Shown: positions 33,719 through 43,050, numbered from the stretch's first letter. The stretch is 63,187 bases of DNA from Chloroflexota bacterium (GCA_021802585.1 JAJZRQ010000008.1:1-63187), one strand, 5' to 3'. Translations and numbers: made by a program. The notes: generated by a model from the letters alone, not told the origin.

Positions 33719-34912
33719 ATGCAGCGCGTCGTCATCCTCGGCGGCGGAGTCGGCGGCACGCTGACCGCGAACCTCGTCGCCCGCAAGCTCAAGGCCCGGA
33801 TCGCGAAGGGCGAGGCGAAGGTCACCGTCGTCGACGCGACGGGCAAGCACGCCTACCAGCCCGGGTACATGTACATCGCCATGGGGAACGAGCGGCCCGA
33901 GAAGCTCGTGAAGCCCGAGAAGTCGCTCCTCGACGCCAACGTCGACCTCGTCGTCGACGAGGTCCGGCGGATCGACGTCGCGGGATCGCGGGTCGAGCTC
34001 GGGTCCGGCGAGGTCCTCGTCTACGAGCAGCTCGTGATCGCGACCGGCTCGCGGATCGTCCCTGAGGCGATCGAGCACTTCGACGAGGAGGCTCACCACT
34101 TCTACACGGCCGAGGCGTCGGCGAAGCTCCGCCGGGCGCTGGACGCCTTCACCGGCGGCAAGATCGTCATCGGCATCGCCGGGATCCCGTACAAGTGCCC
34201 CCCGGCGCCCCTCGAGGTCGCCTTCCTCGTCGAGTCCGAGCTGCGCGAGCGCGGCCTGCGCGAGAAGACCGAGCTCCAGTTCCTCTCGCCGATCAACCGC
34301 GCCTTCACGATCGAGAGCGTCAGCGAGATGGCGACGCCGATCTTCGCGGAGAAGGGGATCGACCTCCAGCTCCTCGCCGGCGTCGACTCGATCGACGCGG
34401 AGCGGAAGGTCGTCGTGACCGACGCGATGGAGGAGTACCCGTACGACCTCCTCATCTGCGTCCCGCCCCACAAGGGCGCCCAGGTGGTCGTCGATTCCGG
34501 GCTCGCCCCGAAGTCCGGCTGGCTCCCGACCGACCGCCACACGCTGCAGGTCAAGAAGATGGCGGCGTCGGGGACGAAGGACGAGGAGATCGAGCGCTAC
34601 CCGAACATCTATGCGCTCGGGGACGCGACCGACCTGCCGCTCTCGAAGGCGGGCTCGACCGCCCATTTCGAGGCCCCGATCGTGGCCGAGCGGGTCGCGG
34701 CCGCGGTTCTCGGCCGGAAGCCCTCCGGGAAGCACGCTCTCTACACCGGCAAGGTCATGTGCTTCTTCGAGGTCGGCGACGGGAAGGGGACGCTCCTCTC
34801 GTTCGACTATGACAACCCGCCGAAGCCGCCGAAGCCGGGGAAGCTCTGGCACCTCGGCAAGATGGTCTTCAACAAGACGTACTGGCAGACCGTCCCGAAG
34901 GGACGCGTCTAG
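33719..34912 (+). CDS. Sulfide:quinone oxidoreductase-like FAD-dependent disulfide reductase
   Basis: A 397-residue flavoprotein. The FAD-binding motif is VVILGGGVGGTLTANLV (4-20), the second dinucleotide strand reads IATGS (107-111), and the FAD-closing motif is YALGDATDLP (298-307). Cysteines C160 (GIPYKCPPAP) and C348 (KVMCFFEVG) sit where the catalytic pair of sulfide:quinone reductases lies; C247 is a third. It probably oxidises sulfide or a protein persulfide and passes electrons to quinone at the membrane. The C-terminus is amphipathic (GKLWHLGKMVFNKTYW), fitting membrane attachment. ATG 33719 is preferred over the adjacent TTG. Confidence 0.85.
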   Translation: MQRVVILGGGVGGTLTANLVARKLKARIAKGEAKVTVVDATGKHAYQPGYMYIAMGNERPEKLVKPEKSLLDANVDLVVDEVRRIDVAGSRVELGSGEVLVYEQLVIATGSRIVPEAIEHFDEEAHHFYTAEASAKLRRALDAFTGGKIVIGIAGIPYKCPPAPLEVAFLVESELRERGLREKTELQFLSPINRAFTIESVSEMATPIFAEKGIDLQLLAGVDSIDAERKVVVTDAMEEYPYDLLICVPPHKGAQVVVDSGLAPKSGWLPTDRHTLQVKKMAASGTKDEEIERYPNIYALGDATDLPLSKAGSTAHFEAPIVAERVAAAVLGRKPSGKHALYTGKVMCFFEVGDGKGTLLSFDYDNPPKPPKPGKLWHLGKMVFNKTYWQTVPKGRV

Positions 34913-34990
34913 CGCTCGTTCCCGCGTCCCCATCGGCGGCGGCCCTCCGCCGCCGACCGCCGCGCCGCGGGCACGGTCCCGCGACCTCGG

Positions 34991-35020
34991 AAGGCGCCCG
35001 GCCCGCAGGCCGGGCGCCTT
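34991..35020 (+). terminator. Strong hairpin ending the sulfur-carrier operon
   Basis: A 13-bp perfect stem AAGGCGCCCGGCC / GGCCGGGCGCCTT with loop CGCA. The stem ends in a CTT-like run on either strand. It is followed at once by the promoter of the next gene. Confidence 0.65.
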
Positions 35021-35022
35021 CG

Positions 35023-35028
35023 TACAAT
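35023..35028 (+). promoter_or_regulatory. Leaderless -10 box of the second class III aminotransferase gene
   Basis: TACAAT is followed by exactly 6 nt and the ATG at 35035. No ribosome-binding site is present. Confidence 0.6.
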
Positions 35029-35034
35029 CGGCGC

Positions 35035-36396
35035 ATGAGCGAGCTGCATCCCGGCCGGGCACCCGGCCGCGTCTTTCCCCGCGTCTTCGGGCGCCGCCTC
35101 CCCGTCGCCGTCCGCGCCGCCGGCGCGACGATCTGGGACGCGGACGGCCGGGCCTACCTCGACGCGGCCGGCGGTGCCGTCGTCGTCGGGATCGGCCACG
35201 GGCGGGCCGAGGTCGCGGCGGCGATGGCGGCCCAGGCGGGCCGGATCGCCTATGCCCACGGGACCGCGTTCACGACGGAGGCCCTCGAGGCGTACGCGGC
35301 GGAGCTGGCGGAGGTCCTGCCCCTCGACGCCCCGGCCGTCTACCCGGTCTCCGGCGGCTCCGAGGCGATCGAGACCGCGCTGAAGATGGCGCGCGCCTAT
35401 CACCTCGCGCGCGGCGAAACCGGGCGCGACGTCGTCATCGCGCGCTGGGGGAGCTACCACGGGAACACGCTCGGCGCTCTCGACCTCTCGGGCCGCGAGC
35501 CGCTCCGCCGCCCGTACGCCCCGTGGCTGGGGCGATTCCCGCATGTCTCGGCGCCGTACCCGTATCGCGCCGGCCAGGCGGCGGCCCACGCCCTCGGGGA
35601 CCCTGCGACGCTCGCCGCGGAGCTCGAGGCGGCGATCATCGCCGCCGGCCCCGGGCGCGTCGCCGCGTTCGTCGCCGAGCCGATCGTGGGGGCGACGCTC
35701 GGGGCGGTCGTCCCGCCGGACGGCTACTGGGACACCGTCGCCGCGGTCTGCCGGCGGCACGGCGTCCTCGTCGTCGCCGACGAGGTGATGACGGGCTTCG
35801 GGCGGACGGGGCGCTGGTTCGCGAGCGACCACTGGGGGCTCCGCCCGGACCTCCTCGTCGCGGCGAAGGGCGCGACATCGGGCTACTGGCCGTTCGGGTT
35901 CGTCGCGGCCGGCGGTCCGGTCTACGAGGCGATCGCCGCCGCCGGCTTCGTCCACGGGTTCACGTTCAGCCACTCCGCGGTGGGGGCCGCGGTCGCCCGC
36001 GAGGTGCTCCGGATCCTCCGCGAGGAGGAGCTCGTCGCCGCGTCGGAGGCGAAGGGCGAGCGGCTCCGGGGCCTCCTCCTCGATCGCCTCGGCGGCCACC
36101 CGCACGTCGGCGAGATCCGCGGCCGCGGGCTCCTGGTCGGGCTCGAGGTCGTGGCCGACCGCGCGACGACGGCGCCCTTCCCGCGCGCGGAACGGCGGAC
36201 GGAGGCGATCGTCGCCGCGGCGCGCGAGGCCGGCGTCCTCGTCTACTCGGGCACCGGCGCCGCGAACGGCGTGGACGGCGACACGATCCTCCTCGGGCCG
36301 CCGTTCGTCGCGACGGACGACGAGCTCGCGCGGATCGCGGACGGCGTCGCCGGGGCGCTGGCGGCGGCGACGGCGCTCCCCGCGGGGACGCGGTAG
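35035..36396 (+). CDS. Class III aminotransferase (omega-aminotransferase/BioA-like group)
   Basis: A 453-residue PLP enzyme. PVSGGSEAIETALKMARAYH binds the cofactor phosphate, VVADEVMTGFGRTGRWFASDHW holds the ring-contacting Asp, and LLVAAKGATSGYWPFG contains the Schiff-base lysine. TFSHSAVGAAVAREVL is the usual arm. Substrate range in this group is broad (omega-amino acids, diamines, S-adenosylmethionine), and no biotin genes are near. The gene is monocistronic between a terminator and a convergent membrane-protein gene. Confidence 0.85.
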   Translation: MSELHPGRAPGRVFPRVFGRRLPVAVRAAGATIWDADGRAYLDAAGGAVVVGIGHGRAEVAAAMAAQAGRIAYAHGTAFTTEALEAYAAELAEVLPLDAPAVYPVSGGSEAIETALKMARAYHLARGETGRDVVIARWGSYHGNTLGALDLSGREPLRRPYAPWLGRFPHVSAPYPYRAGQAAAHALGDPATLAAELEAAIIAAGPGRVAAFVAEPIVGATLGAVVPPDGYWDTVAAVCRRHGVLVVADEVMTGFGRTGRWFASDHWGLRPDLLVAAKGATSGYWPFGFVAAGGPVYEAIAAAGFVHGFTFSHSAVGAAVAREVLRILREEELVAASEAKGERLRGLLLDRLGGHPHVGEIRGRGLLVGLEVVADRATTAPFPRAERRTEAIVAAAREAGVLVYSGTGAANGVDGDTILLGPPFVATDDELARIADGVAGALAAATALPAGTR

Positions 36397-36426
36397 GGGC
36401 GCGGTCGCTCCGACCCGCGCGGGCCG

Positions 36427-37230
36427 CTACGACCCGCGGAACCCCCGCCGGAGGACGGCGACGCCGACGAGGACGAGGACGAGGGGCACGACGAGATCGC
36501 CGAGCGTCGGGAAGCCGGGGATCGTCGCCCCGAGGACGCCCCACCCGCCGAAGAGCGCGAGCGCCCCGCCGGCCCAGGCCTGCCAGCGGATCCCCTCGCC
36601 CCGCGCGGCGCGGACGACCGCGATCGCGAGGAGGCCGAGCCCCGCGCCGAGCGTCCCCCAGCCGGCCGGCGGGAGGTCCGCGACGGCGGCGACGAGGCGG
36701 AGGGCCCCGAACCCGGCGAGGACGGCCCCGCCATGGACGGCCCACGCCCCGGCCCGTCCGGCGAGGTGCCAGGCGACGAGGGAGCCGCCGAGGATCGCGA
36801 GGACGAGCGAGCCGACGAGCGAGATCCCCGGCACGAGCTGCGCGAGGACGAGGTAGCCGCCGAAGCCGACGAGGACGAGGCCGATCCACAGGCCGAGACG
36901 GCCGGCCTCGGCCTGGGTGATCCCCCAGGAGACGATCCGGGTGCCGGCCCCCGGCCCCGCGGCGGACGCAAGGCCCGGGATCCCGGCCGCGCCGCCGCGC
37001 CCCGCGCCGCTCGCCGGGCCGCCCCGCGGCGACGGCCGTCGTCCGCCGTCCTCGATGACCTCGCCGCGCAGCGCGGGAGGCTCGTCCGGTTCACCGGCGG
37101 CTGGCTTCTCGACCCGGCCGCGCGCCCCGGGGGACGGGCTGAACGAAGCCGGATCCGCCCCGGCCTTGAGCGCGGCGAGGCGGCGCTCGACCTCGTCGTC
37201 GGCGGGCGGGGGCGTTGCGGGCCCGGTCAT
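36427..37230 (-). CDS. Hypothetical membrane protein with a disordered N-terminal half
   Basis: A 267-residue protein. Residues 1-100 are Pro/Gly/Ala/Arg-rich and hydrophilic, beginning with a short charged segment (DDEVERRLAALKAG). Residues about 110-260 hold seven or eight hydrophobic stretches (LGLWIGLVLVGFGGYLVLA, SLVGSLVLAILGGSLVAWHLA, LLAIAVVRAA, LVVPLVLVLVGVAVLRRGF). No family is recognised. The start is supported by TAGGCT 6 nt upstream of the ATG, a leaderless promoter. It is convergent with the aminotransferase gene. Confidence 0.6.
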   Translation of the reverse strand: MTGPATPPPADDEVERRLAALKAGADPASFSPSPGARGRVEKPAAGEPDEPPALRGEVIEDGGRRPSPRGGPASGAGRGGAAGIPGLASAAGPGAGTRIVSWGITQAEAGRLGLWIGLVLVGFGGYLVLAQLVPGISLVGSLVLAILGGSLVAWHLAGRAGAWAVHGGAVLAGFGALRLVAAVADLPPAGWGTLGAGLGLLAIAVVRAARGEGIRWQAWAGGALALFGGWGVLGATIPGFPTLGDLVVPLVLVLVGVAVLRRGFRGS

Positions 37231-37236
37231 GGCCGC

Positions 37237-37242
37237 AGCCTA
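37237..37242 (-). promoter_or_regulatory. Leaderless -10 box of the hypothetical membrane protein gene
   Basis: On the minus strand TAGGCT is followed by GCGGCC (6 nt) and the ATG at 37230. Confidence 0.5.
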
Positions 37243-37273
37243 GCGCGTCGGCGCGGCGCGCGGGCCCGCGCCC

Positions 37274-38113
37274 CTACTTGTTGAGGAGCCGGGCGAGGAA
37301 CTTCGCGGTCCGCGGGTCGCGCGGCGAGTCGATGACCTGGGCCGGCGGCCCGACCTCGAGGAAGACGCCCTGGTCGATGTAGTAGACGCGGTCGGCGGCC
37401 TCCTTCGCGAACGCCATCTCGTGGGTCACGACGAGCATCGTCGCGCCCTCGTGCGCGAGCTCCGCCATCACCTTGAGGACCTCGCCAACGAGCTCCGGGT
37501 CAAGGGCCGAGGTCGGCTCGTCGAAGAGGAGGACCTTCGGCTCCATCGTGAGCGCCCGCGCGATCGCGACCCGCTGCTTCTGTCCGCCGGAGAGGCGCGC
37601 GGGGTATTCGTCCCGCTTCTCGGAGAGGCCGACCTTCGCGAGGTACTTCTCGGCGGTGGCGATCGCCTGGTCGCGCGGGACGCGCTTCACCCGGACCGGC
37701 GCCTCGATCAGGTTGTCGATCACCTTCATGTGCGGGAACAGGTTGAACTCCTGGAAGACCATCTGGGCCCGCATCCGGATCTGGCGGATCGACTCGCGGT
37801 GGCCGGAGCCCCGCGAGCGGAGGGGGTCGGCCTCGACCCGGAGGCCGTCGATCTCGACCGCCCCGGACGTCGGCTCCTCGAGGAAGTTCAGGCAGCGGAG
37901 GAGCGTGCTCTTCCCTGACCCCGAGCGGCCGATGAGGCAGATCGTCTCGCGGGGATAGACCTCGAGCGTGCAGCCCCGGAGGACATGGTTGCTCCCGAAG
38001 TACTTCTCGAGCGCGAGGGCTCGCACGATCGGGGTCGCACCGGCGGGCGTGAGGGCGCCCGGCGCCGCGAACGGGTCGCGGACGCCGGCGAAGGGGTCGC
38101 TGGCCGCGGTCAT
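37274..38113 (-). CDS. Polar amino-acid ABC transporter ATP-binding protein (GlnQ-like)
   Basis: A 279-residue ATPase with an extra N-terminal tail of about 30 residues. Walker A is [19 protein letters not shown], the Q-loop is [12 protein letters not shown], the signature is [19 protein letters not shown], and Walker B is [20 protein letters not shown]. This is the PAO/polar amino-acid importer subgroup. It is the last gene of glnH-glnP-glnQ order, and an AGGAGG site precedes the ATG. Confidence 0.93.
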   Translation of the reverse strand: MTAASDPFAGVRDPFAAPGALTPAGATPIVRALALEKYFGSNHVLRGCTLEVYPRETICLIGRSGSGKSTLLRCLNFLEEPTSGAVEIDGLRVEADPLRSRGSGHRESIRQIRMRAQMVFQEFNLFPHMKVIDNLIEAPVRVKRVPRDQAIATAEKYLAKVGLSEKRDEYPARLSGGQKQRVAIARALTMEPKVLLFDEPTSALDPELVGEVLKVMAELAHEGATMLVVTHEMAFAKEAADRVYYIDQGVFLEVGPPAQVIDSPRDPRTAKFLARLLNK

Positions 38114-38124
38114 CGTCGACCTCC

Positions 38125-38982
38125 TCAGATCCGCCGGTCGCTCTCGGCCATCCGCTTCTCGAGGCGGTCCTGGACGAGCGAGAGGACGATCGTCAGGCCC
38201 CAGTAGATCGCCGCCGCGATCATGAGCGTCTCGAGCGTCCGGAAGTTCGACTGCCCGACGCGCTGGGCCCGCCAGAGGAGCTCCGGGACGGCGATCACGG
38301 AGACGAGCGACGAATCCTTGATCATCGAGATGAACTCGTTGCCAATCGCCGGGGTGATGATCCGAATCGCCTGGGGGAGCACGATCCGGCGCATTCGGGT
38401 GCGCCCCGGCATGCCCAGCGCCTCGGCCGCCTCGGTCTGGCCGCGGGGCACGGCCTGGATCCCGGCCCGGAACGTCTCCGTCATGTAGGCGCCGTAGTTG
38501 AACGAGAGGGCGAAGATGCCGAGCGCGATCGCCGGGACCTCGGAGACGCCCGGGATGATCTGGGGCAGGGCGAGGTAGATGAAGAGGATCTGGACGAGGA
38601 GCGGCGTCCCGCGGACGAGGGAGACGTAGAGCGTCGAGACGGAGAAGAGGACCGGGTTCGAGCTCAGCCGGCCGAGGGCGCCGACGATGGCGAAGAGGAT
38701 TGCGATCGTGATCGAGCAGACGGCGACGAAGATCGTCGTCCAGACCCCGCCGAGGATGTACGGCCCCCATTCGCGGATGAACGGGAAGTCGATCCGGCCG
38801 GCGGCGACGAGCGCCCCGAGGAGGCCACCGATGAGGACCGCCCAGGTGGCGACGAAGATGATCCGGAACCGCCGGGTCTGGCGGCGTCGCTGGGCGGCGA
38901 TCGCGGCGACGATCGGGTTCGGCTCCGGCGGCGCGAGGCCTCCGGCCCGTGTGCCGAATCCGCCGGTGGATGCGACGGTCAC
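38125..38982 (-). CDS. Polar amino-acid ABC transporter permease (GlnP-like)
   Basis: A 285-residue inner-membrane protein. An extended cytoplasmic N-terminus of about 40 residues precedes the first helix ([22 protein letters not shown]). The His/Glu/Gln permease core contains [36 protein letters not shown] and the EAA loop [22 protein letters not shown], which contacts the ATPase. It lies 11 nt before the ATPase gene and 84 nt after the binding-protein gene. Confidence 0.92.
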   Translation of the reverse strand: MTVASTGGFGTRAGGLAPPEPNPIVAAIAAQRRRQTRRFRIIFVATWAVLIGGLLGALVAAGRIDFPFIREWGPYILGGVWTTIFVAVCSITIAILFAIVGALGRLSSNPVLFSVSTLYVSLVRGTPLLVQILFIYLALPQIIPGVSEVPAIALGIFALSFNYGAYMTETFRAGIQAVPRGQTEAAEALGMPGRTRMRRIVLPQAIRIITPAIGNEFISMIKDSSLVSVIAVPELLWRAQRVGQSNFRTLETLMIAAAIYWGLTIVLSLVQDRLEKRMAESDRRI

Positions 38983-39014
38983 TGCGGTCCTCCTCCCTCC
39001 CGACCGGAAACGTC

Positions 39015-39045
39015 GACGGGGGCGCCCGCGATGGACGCCCCCGTC
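39015..39045 (-). terminator. Hairpin between the binding-protein and permease genes
   Basis: GACGGGGGCG (39015-39024) and CGCCCCCGTC (39036-39045) form a perfect 10-bp stem. In this position such stems usually stabilise or limit transcripts so that the binding protein is made in excess over the membrane parts. Confidence 0.55.
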
Positions 39046-39066
39046 GGGAACATGTGCGGTCGGGTG

Positions 39067-39984
39067 CTACTGCCCGGGGCCGACCGTCATGTCGGCACCG
39101 AACCACTTCTCGGAGAAGCCCTTGAGCGTCCCGTCCGCGCGCATCGCGTCGAGGATCTCGTTGACCTTCGCCACCATGCTCGTCGGGTCGGGGCCGCTCT
39201 TGTCGAAGGCGACGCCGAGCGGCTCGTAGTAGACAGGGTCGCCGACCTTGACGAGCGGCAGCTTGTCCTTGATCGCCTGGTCGACCGTCGTCGACGAGCT
39301 GAGCCAGCCCTGGAAGTCGTTGCGGCCGGCCTTCCAGGCCTCGGCGCAGAGCCGGTCCGTGCTCAGCGTCGTTGCCGTCGATCCCGCCGGCGGCTTCGTC
39401 GTCGGGGTGTACGAGCCGAGGTCGAGGTTGCCGGTGAGCCAGTCGTAGTACGTCGTCGCCTCGCCCGCGCAGATCACCTTGCCCGCGAGCCCGTCGAGGG
39501 TCGTGATCCCCGACGCGGTCGAGGCGGCCATCTGCGCCGGCGTGTAGTAGTACGGGTTGCTGAAGTCGAGGACCTTCTGGCGCGGCGTCGTGATCGTCAT
39601 CGAGCCGACGCTGAAGTCCCAGCGCCCGCCCCACGAGCCGGCCGTGATGAGGTTCCAGTCCGGGGTCGTGAACTCGATCTTCACGCCGAGGCGCTTCGCG
39701 ATCTCGGTCCCGACGTCGATGTCGAAGCCCTCGTACGTGCCGTCGGACTTCAGGGACGACTGGGGCGGGTACTGAGGATCGGTCGACATGACGATCTTGC
39801 CCGCGGCGAGGACCTTGCCGAGGAGCGAGCTGGGGTCGACGGTCGGCGCTTCGCTCGCCGGAGCCTGGCTGGCCGGCGCCTGCGTCGGGGTCGCCGTCGG
39901 CGTGGTCGTCGCACCGCCCGAGCACGCGGCGAGCGCGATCCCGAGCACGGTCGCGAACGCCGCGAACCTTCGGGTCGTCTGCAT
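39067..39984 (-). CDS. Amino-acid ABC transporter substrate-binding lipoprotein
   Basis: A 305-residue extracytoplasmic solute receptor. The signal peptide ends with the lipobox LAAC (Cys about 20), followed by a Thr/Ala/Pro linker. [38 protein letters not shown] is the type 3 (SBP_bac_3) signature, and [31 protein letters not shown] and [12 protein letters not shown] follow. It is likely specific for a polar or acidic amino acid. GAGGAGG precedes the ATG. It is the first gene of the transporter operon. Confidence 0.92.
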   Translation of the reverse strand: MQTTRRFAAFATVLGIALAACSGGATTTPTATPTQAPASQAPASEAPTVDPSSLLGKVLAAGKIVMSTDPQYPPQSSLKSDGTYEGFDIDVGTEIAKRLGVKIEFTTPDWNLITAGSWGGRWDFSVGSMTITTPRQKVLDFSNPYYYTPAQMAASTASGITTLDGLAGKVICAGEATTYYDWLTGNLDLGSYTPTTKPPAGSTATTLSTDRLCAEAWKAGRNDFQGWLSSSTTVDQAIKDKLPLVKVGDPVYYEPLGVAFDKSGPDPTSMVAKVNEILDAMRADGTLKGFSEKWFGADMTVGPGQ

Positions 39985-40146
39985 GGAGTGCGTCCTCCTC
40001 CTGGGGCGGGCGACGCGTGCCGCCCGCGGTTGCGCCGGCGCCGGCGGCCGGGATCCGGCCGCGGCGCGTGGCGGGATCATGGCACGATCCCGGGGGGCTC
40101 ACAACGCACGGGCGCACGGGGCGAACGGCGGGCCTCGGCGGCGGCG

Positions 40147-40152
40147 GATAAT
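40147..40152 (+). promoter_or_regulatory. Leaderless -10 box of the phosphotriesterase-like gene
   Basis: GATAAT is followed by CCGGAC (6 nt) and ATG 40159. The same six spacer bases occur between the -10 box and the ATG of the Fur-family gene. Confidence 0.6.
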
Positions 40153-40158
40153 CCGGAC

Positions 40159-41118
40159 ATGGCCCCCTTCGTCCAGACCGTCCTCGGCCGGATCGACCCC
40201 GCCGGGCTCGGCTTCACCCTGCCCCATGAGCACACCCAGTGCCAGCTCTGGACGATCCCCGAGCGGTTCGACTACTGGGAGCTCACGGCGGACGAGGAGC
40301 TCGTCGCGGCCGAGCTCGAGCGGTTCCGCGCGGGGGGCGGGACCTGCCTCGTCGATGTCACCCTGCCAGGGATCGGGCGCGACCCGGCATGGCTCCGGGG
40401 CCTCGCCGCGCGCACCGGGCTCCACCTCGTCATGGGAACCGGCTGGTACCGCGAGCCGTACTACCCGCCCGACGCGCTCGTCGACCGGCGGAGCGTCGCG
40501 GAGCTCGCCGCCGTGATGGTCGCCGAGTTCGAGGAGGGGGTCCCCGGCAGCGAGGGACCCGACGGGGCCCGGGTCCGCCCGGGGATCATCGGCGAGATCG
40601 GGGTCCACAAGCCGTGGGTCTCGGCCCAGGAGGAGCGCGTCCTCCGCGCCTGCGGGCGGGCAGCGCGGGCGACCGGGATGGCCGTCACGACCCACGCCGT
40701 CCTGTCACCGGTCGGGCTCCGCCAGCTCGACATCCTCGAGGACGCCGGCGCCGACCCCCGGCGCGTCGTCATCGGCCATGCCGATTCGTACCCCGTGCTC
40801 GACCACTGGCTCGCGATCGTCGCGCGCGGCGCCTCGATCGAGTGCGACTTCCTGGGGATGGCCTTCACGCCGATGGAGCGGAAGGGCGAGCCGCGGGTCA
40901 TCGAGCTCATCCTCCGCCTGCTCGAGCGGGGGCACGTCGACCGGATCCTCCTCTCGCAGGACGTCTGCGACAACAGCCAGCTCGTCTTCTACGGCGGGAA
41001 CGGCTACGCGTACCTCCAGGAGGCGTTCCTGCCGCGCCTCCGCGCCGCCGGGGTGGGGGAGGAGGAGATCCGCCGGATCACAGTGGACAACCCACGCCGG
41101 ATCCTCTCGATCGGGTAG
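40159..41118 (+). CDS. Phosphotriesterase-family metal-dependent hydrolase (PHP/PLL-like)
   Basis: A 319-residue TIM-barrel amidohydrolase. Metal ligands read in order: H23 and H25 (LPHEHTQ), E146 (IGEIGVHK), H179 (TTHA), H207 (IGHAD) and D268 (LSQDVC). In true phosphotriesterases and many lactonases the bridging ligand is a carboxylated lysine. Here it is glutamate, as reported for the E. coli phosphotriesterase homology protein. A lactonase or other ester hydrolase role is more likely than organophosphate degradation. A hairpin begins directly after the stop. Confidence 0.85.
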   Translation: MAPFVQTVLGRIDPAGLGFTLPHEHTQCQLWTIPERFDYWELTADEELVAAELERFRAGGGTCLVDVTLPGIGRDPAWLRGLAARTGLHLVMGTGWYREPYYPPDALVDRRSVAELAAVMVAEFEEGVPGSEGPDGARVRPGIIGEIGVHKPWVSAQEERVLRACGRAARATGMAVTTHAVLSPVGLRQLDILEDAGADPRRVVIGHADSYPVLDHWLAIVARGASIECDFLGMAFTPMERKGEPRVIELILRLLERGHVDRILLSQDVCDNSQLVFYGGNGYAYLQEAFLPRLRAAGVGEEEIRRITVDNPRRILSIG

Positions 41119-41136
41119 GGAGCCGCGAGCGGCTCC
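41119..41136 (+). terminator. Hairpin immediately after the phosphotriesterase-like gene
   Basis: GGAGCCGC / GCGGCTCC is a perfect 8-bp stem with a 2-nt spacer starting at the base after the stop codon. Confidence 0.5.
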
Positions 41137-41182
41137 GCCGGCCGCGCGCCGGGGTTGGGCGCTGCCGGCCCGGCCGGCGGCG

Positions 41183-41626
41183 TCAGCCGTCGAGCGTCGC
41201 CTCGACCGAGAGCGCGACGTTGCCCTTCAGCGCCTGGCTGATCGGGCAGCCGTCCTTCGCCGCGTCGGCGAGCCGGGCGAACGCCGCGGCGTCGAGGCCG
41301 GGGACGGTGCCGCGGACCGCGAGCGCCGAGGACACGACCCGCCAGCCGGCCTCGAGGCGGTCGAACGTCACCGTGGCCCTCACCGCGAGCGAGGCGGGGG
41401 GCGTCCCGTTCCGCGCCAGGCTCCCCGAGAACGCCATCGCGAAGCACGAGGCGTGGGCCGCCGCGAGGAGCTCCTCGGGGCTCGTCCGCCCGTCGGCCGC
41501 CTCCGTGCGGGAGGCCCAGGTGACGGGAAGGCGGGCCAGCGCCCCGCTCGTCACGCCGTCGATCGTGCCCGTCCCCTCGATGAGCGAGCCGTTCCAGCTC
41601 ACCTCGGCGGTGCGGATGGCAGCCAT
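41183..41626 (-). CDS. OsmC/Ohr-family peroxidase
   Basis: A 147-residue OsmC-like protein. The two catalytic cysteines are in AAAHASCFAMAFS and KDGCPISQAL, the canonical positions for thiol-dependent reduction of organic hydroperoxides. Its sequence ISQALKGNVALSVEATL at the C-terminus places it in the OsmC rather than the Ohr branch. A GGAGGGG site precedes the ATG. It lies downstream of the YcaQ-like glycosylase gene on the same strand with a 73-nt gap. Confidence 0.9.
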   Translation of the reverse strand: MAAIRTAEVSWNGSLIEGTGTIDGVTSGALARLPVTWASRTEAADGRTSPEELLAAAHASCFAMAFSGSLARNGTPPASLAVRATVTFDRLEAGWRVVSSALAVRGTVPGLDAAAFARLADAAKDGCPISQALKGNVALSVEATLDG

Positions 41627-41699
41627 GGATCCCCTCCGGTGTGGCGGTGCCCGTCCGGGCGCAGCGCGCCCGGACCGCCGCAGATCGTACGCGGACCCG

Positions 41700-42974
41700 T
41701 CAGCCCGCGCGCGCGACCGCCCCGGCAAGGGCCCGCGCCGCGCGGTCCCGCGGGAACGTGACCCGGGTGGCGCCGTGGAAGCGGCGATACGCGTCGAGCG
41801 CCGCGGCGAGGGCGGGCACGAAGCCGGCGGTGGCGCGCGGGTCGAAGCCGTCCTCCCACCAGAGGCCGAGGACGCGCACGGCGCGGGCGGCCCGGTCGGA
41901 TCGCGGCTCGACCCGGCCGACGAGCCGGTCGCCGAAGAGGAGGGGGAGCACGTAGTAGCCCCACCGGCGGCGGGCCGCCGGGACGTAGACCTCCCAGCGG
42001 TAGTCGAAGCCGAAGAGCGAGCGGAGGAGATCGCGGTCCCACACGAGCGGGTCGAGGGGCGCGAGGAACGTGACGCCGGCGCCCTCGCCGCCCGGCGGAT
42101 GGCCCGCGGCGACCTCCCGCTCGGCCTGGGCGACGAGCGGCAGTTCGTCGGTGACGACGTGGCGGAGGCCGCGGACCCCCTCGACCGCCACGGGGACGAC
42201 CTCGCCGCGCTCGACGAGCTCGGCGAGGAGCGCGGCCTTCCGCGGACGGGGCGACCCGTCGGCGAGCGTCTCCTCGCGACCGAGGCCGAGGAAGATCTCG
42301 GCCTGGCCGGTGGCTCCCAGGAGCCCGTGGGCGCGGTAGCGGCTGAGGAGCCGGTGGAGGAGCTGCTCGCGCTCCGGGACGCGCTCCGCGAGGAGCCCGG
42401 CGGGGAGGAGCCGCTCGACGAGGTCGTAGATGCGGCGGTTGCCCTCGCGCCGGGCGATCCCGAGGATCCCGGCCTCGGCGAGCGCCTCGAGGACGGCCCG
42501 GGATTTCAGCGTCGGCCCCCAGTACCAGTCGATCGCCTCGCCGCGCTCGAGGTCCGCGGTGGAGGTCGGGCCGTCGCGGCGGATCCGGTCGAGGAGCTCG
42601 GCGACGTGGTCGCCATGGTCGCGGAAGACGCCATCCTCGTGGATCCGCCGCGCGCGGTCCCACGCGAAGCGGTGCCACGGCAGCTCGCGGGCCGGGAGGA
42701 TGCTCAGGCCCTTGTTGTACGCCTCGAAGAGGAGCCGCCGCTCGTACAGGAGGTGGTCCGTCCATGGTCGCCGGTAGCCGGCGACCCGGGCGTGGAGGAC
42801 GAGGTCGTGGTTCCGTCCGGCAACCTCGAGGGGGTCGAACTGGAGCGACCCGAGGCGGTCGACGACGGCGAGGATGCTCTCCTCGCGCGCCGGGAGCGAC
42901 CGCGGAGGCGCGAGGAGGTGGCGGAGGACGAGGAAACGCCGCGCGACGGCGGCCGCGAGGGTGCGCTCGGGCAT
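41700..42974 (-). CDS. YcaQ/AlkX-like DNA glycosylase (HTH_42 winged-helix family)
   Basis: A 424-residue winged-helix protein. RLGSLQFDPLEVAGRNHDLVLHARV near residues 41-65 carries the Q-phi-D motif (QFD) that marks YcaQ-type enzymes unwinding interstrand crosslinks, as opposed to the Q-phi-Q motif of AlkZ. The conserved WGPTLKSRAVLEALAEAGIL, TFLAPLDPLVWDRDLLRSLFGFDYRWEVYVP and RRWGYYVLPLLFGDRLVGRVEP blocks complete the family. It likely repairs alkylated or crosslinked DNA. The start has TACCAT 6 nt upstream. Confidence 0.85.
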   Translation of the reverse strand: MPERTLAAAVARRFLVLRHLLAPPRSLPAREESILAVVDRLGSLQFDPLEVAGRNHDLVLHARVAGYRRPWTDHLLYERRLLFEAYNKGLSILPARELPWHRFAWDRARRIHEDGVFRDHGDHVAELLDRIRRDGPTSTADLERGEAIDWYWGPTLKSRAVLEALAEAGILGIARREGNRRIYDLVERLLPAGLLAERVPEREQLLHRLLSRYRAHGLLGATGQAEIFLGLGREETLADGSPRPRKAALLAELVERGEVVPVAVEGVRGLRHVVTDELPLVAQAEREVAAGHPPGGEGAGVTFLAPLDPLVWDRDLLRSLFGFDYRWEVYVPAARRRWGYYVLPLLFGDRLVGRVEPRSDRAARAVRVLGLWWEDGFDPRATAGFVPALAAALDAYRRFHGATRVTFPRDRAARALAGAVARAG

Positions 42975-42980
42975 GGCCGG

Positions 42981-42986
42981 ATGGTA
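42981..42986 (-). promoter_or_regulatory. Leaderless -10 box of the YcaQ-like gene
   Basis: TACCAT on the minus strand is followed by CCGGCC (6 nt) and the ATG at 42974. Confidence 0.55.
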
Positions 42987-43040
42987 GCGGGGTCGGCGAC
43001 GCGGGCGCCGGACGTCGTCCGCGACGGCCGGGTCGGGAAG

Positions 43041-43050
43041 GGCATATGCT
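43041..43050. promoter_or_regulatory. -10 box and palindrome upstream of marR
   Basis: GGCATATGCT contains TATGCT (43045-43050) as the likely -10 box and the 8-bp palindrome GCATATGC. The palindrome is flanked by GGG and CCC, so a MarR-type autoregulatory operator over the -10 is plausible. Confidence 0.45.
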
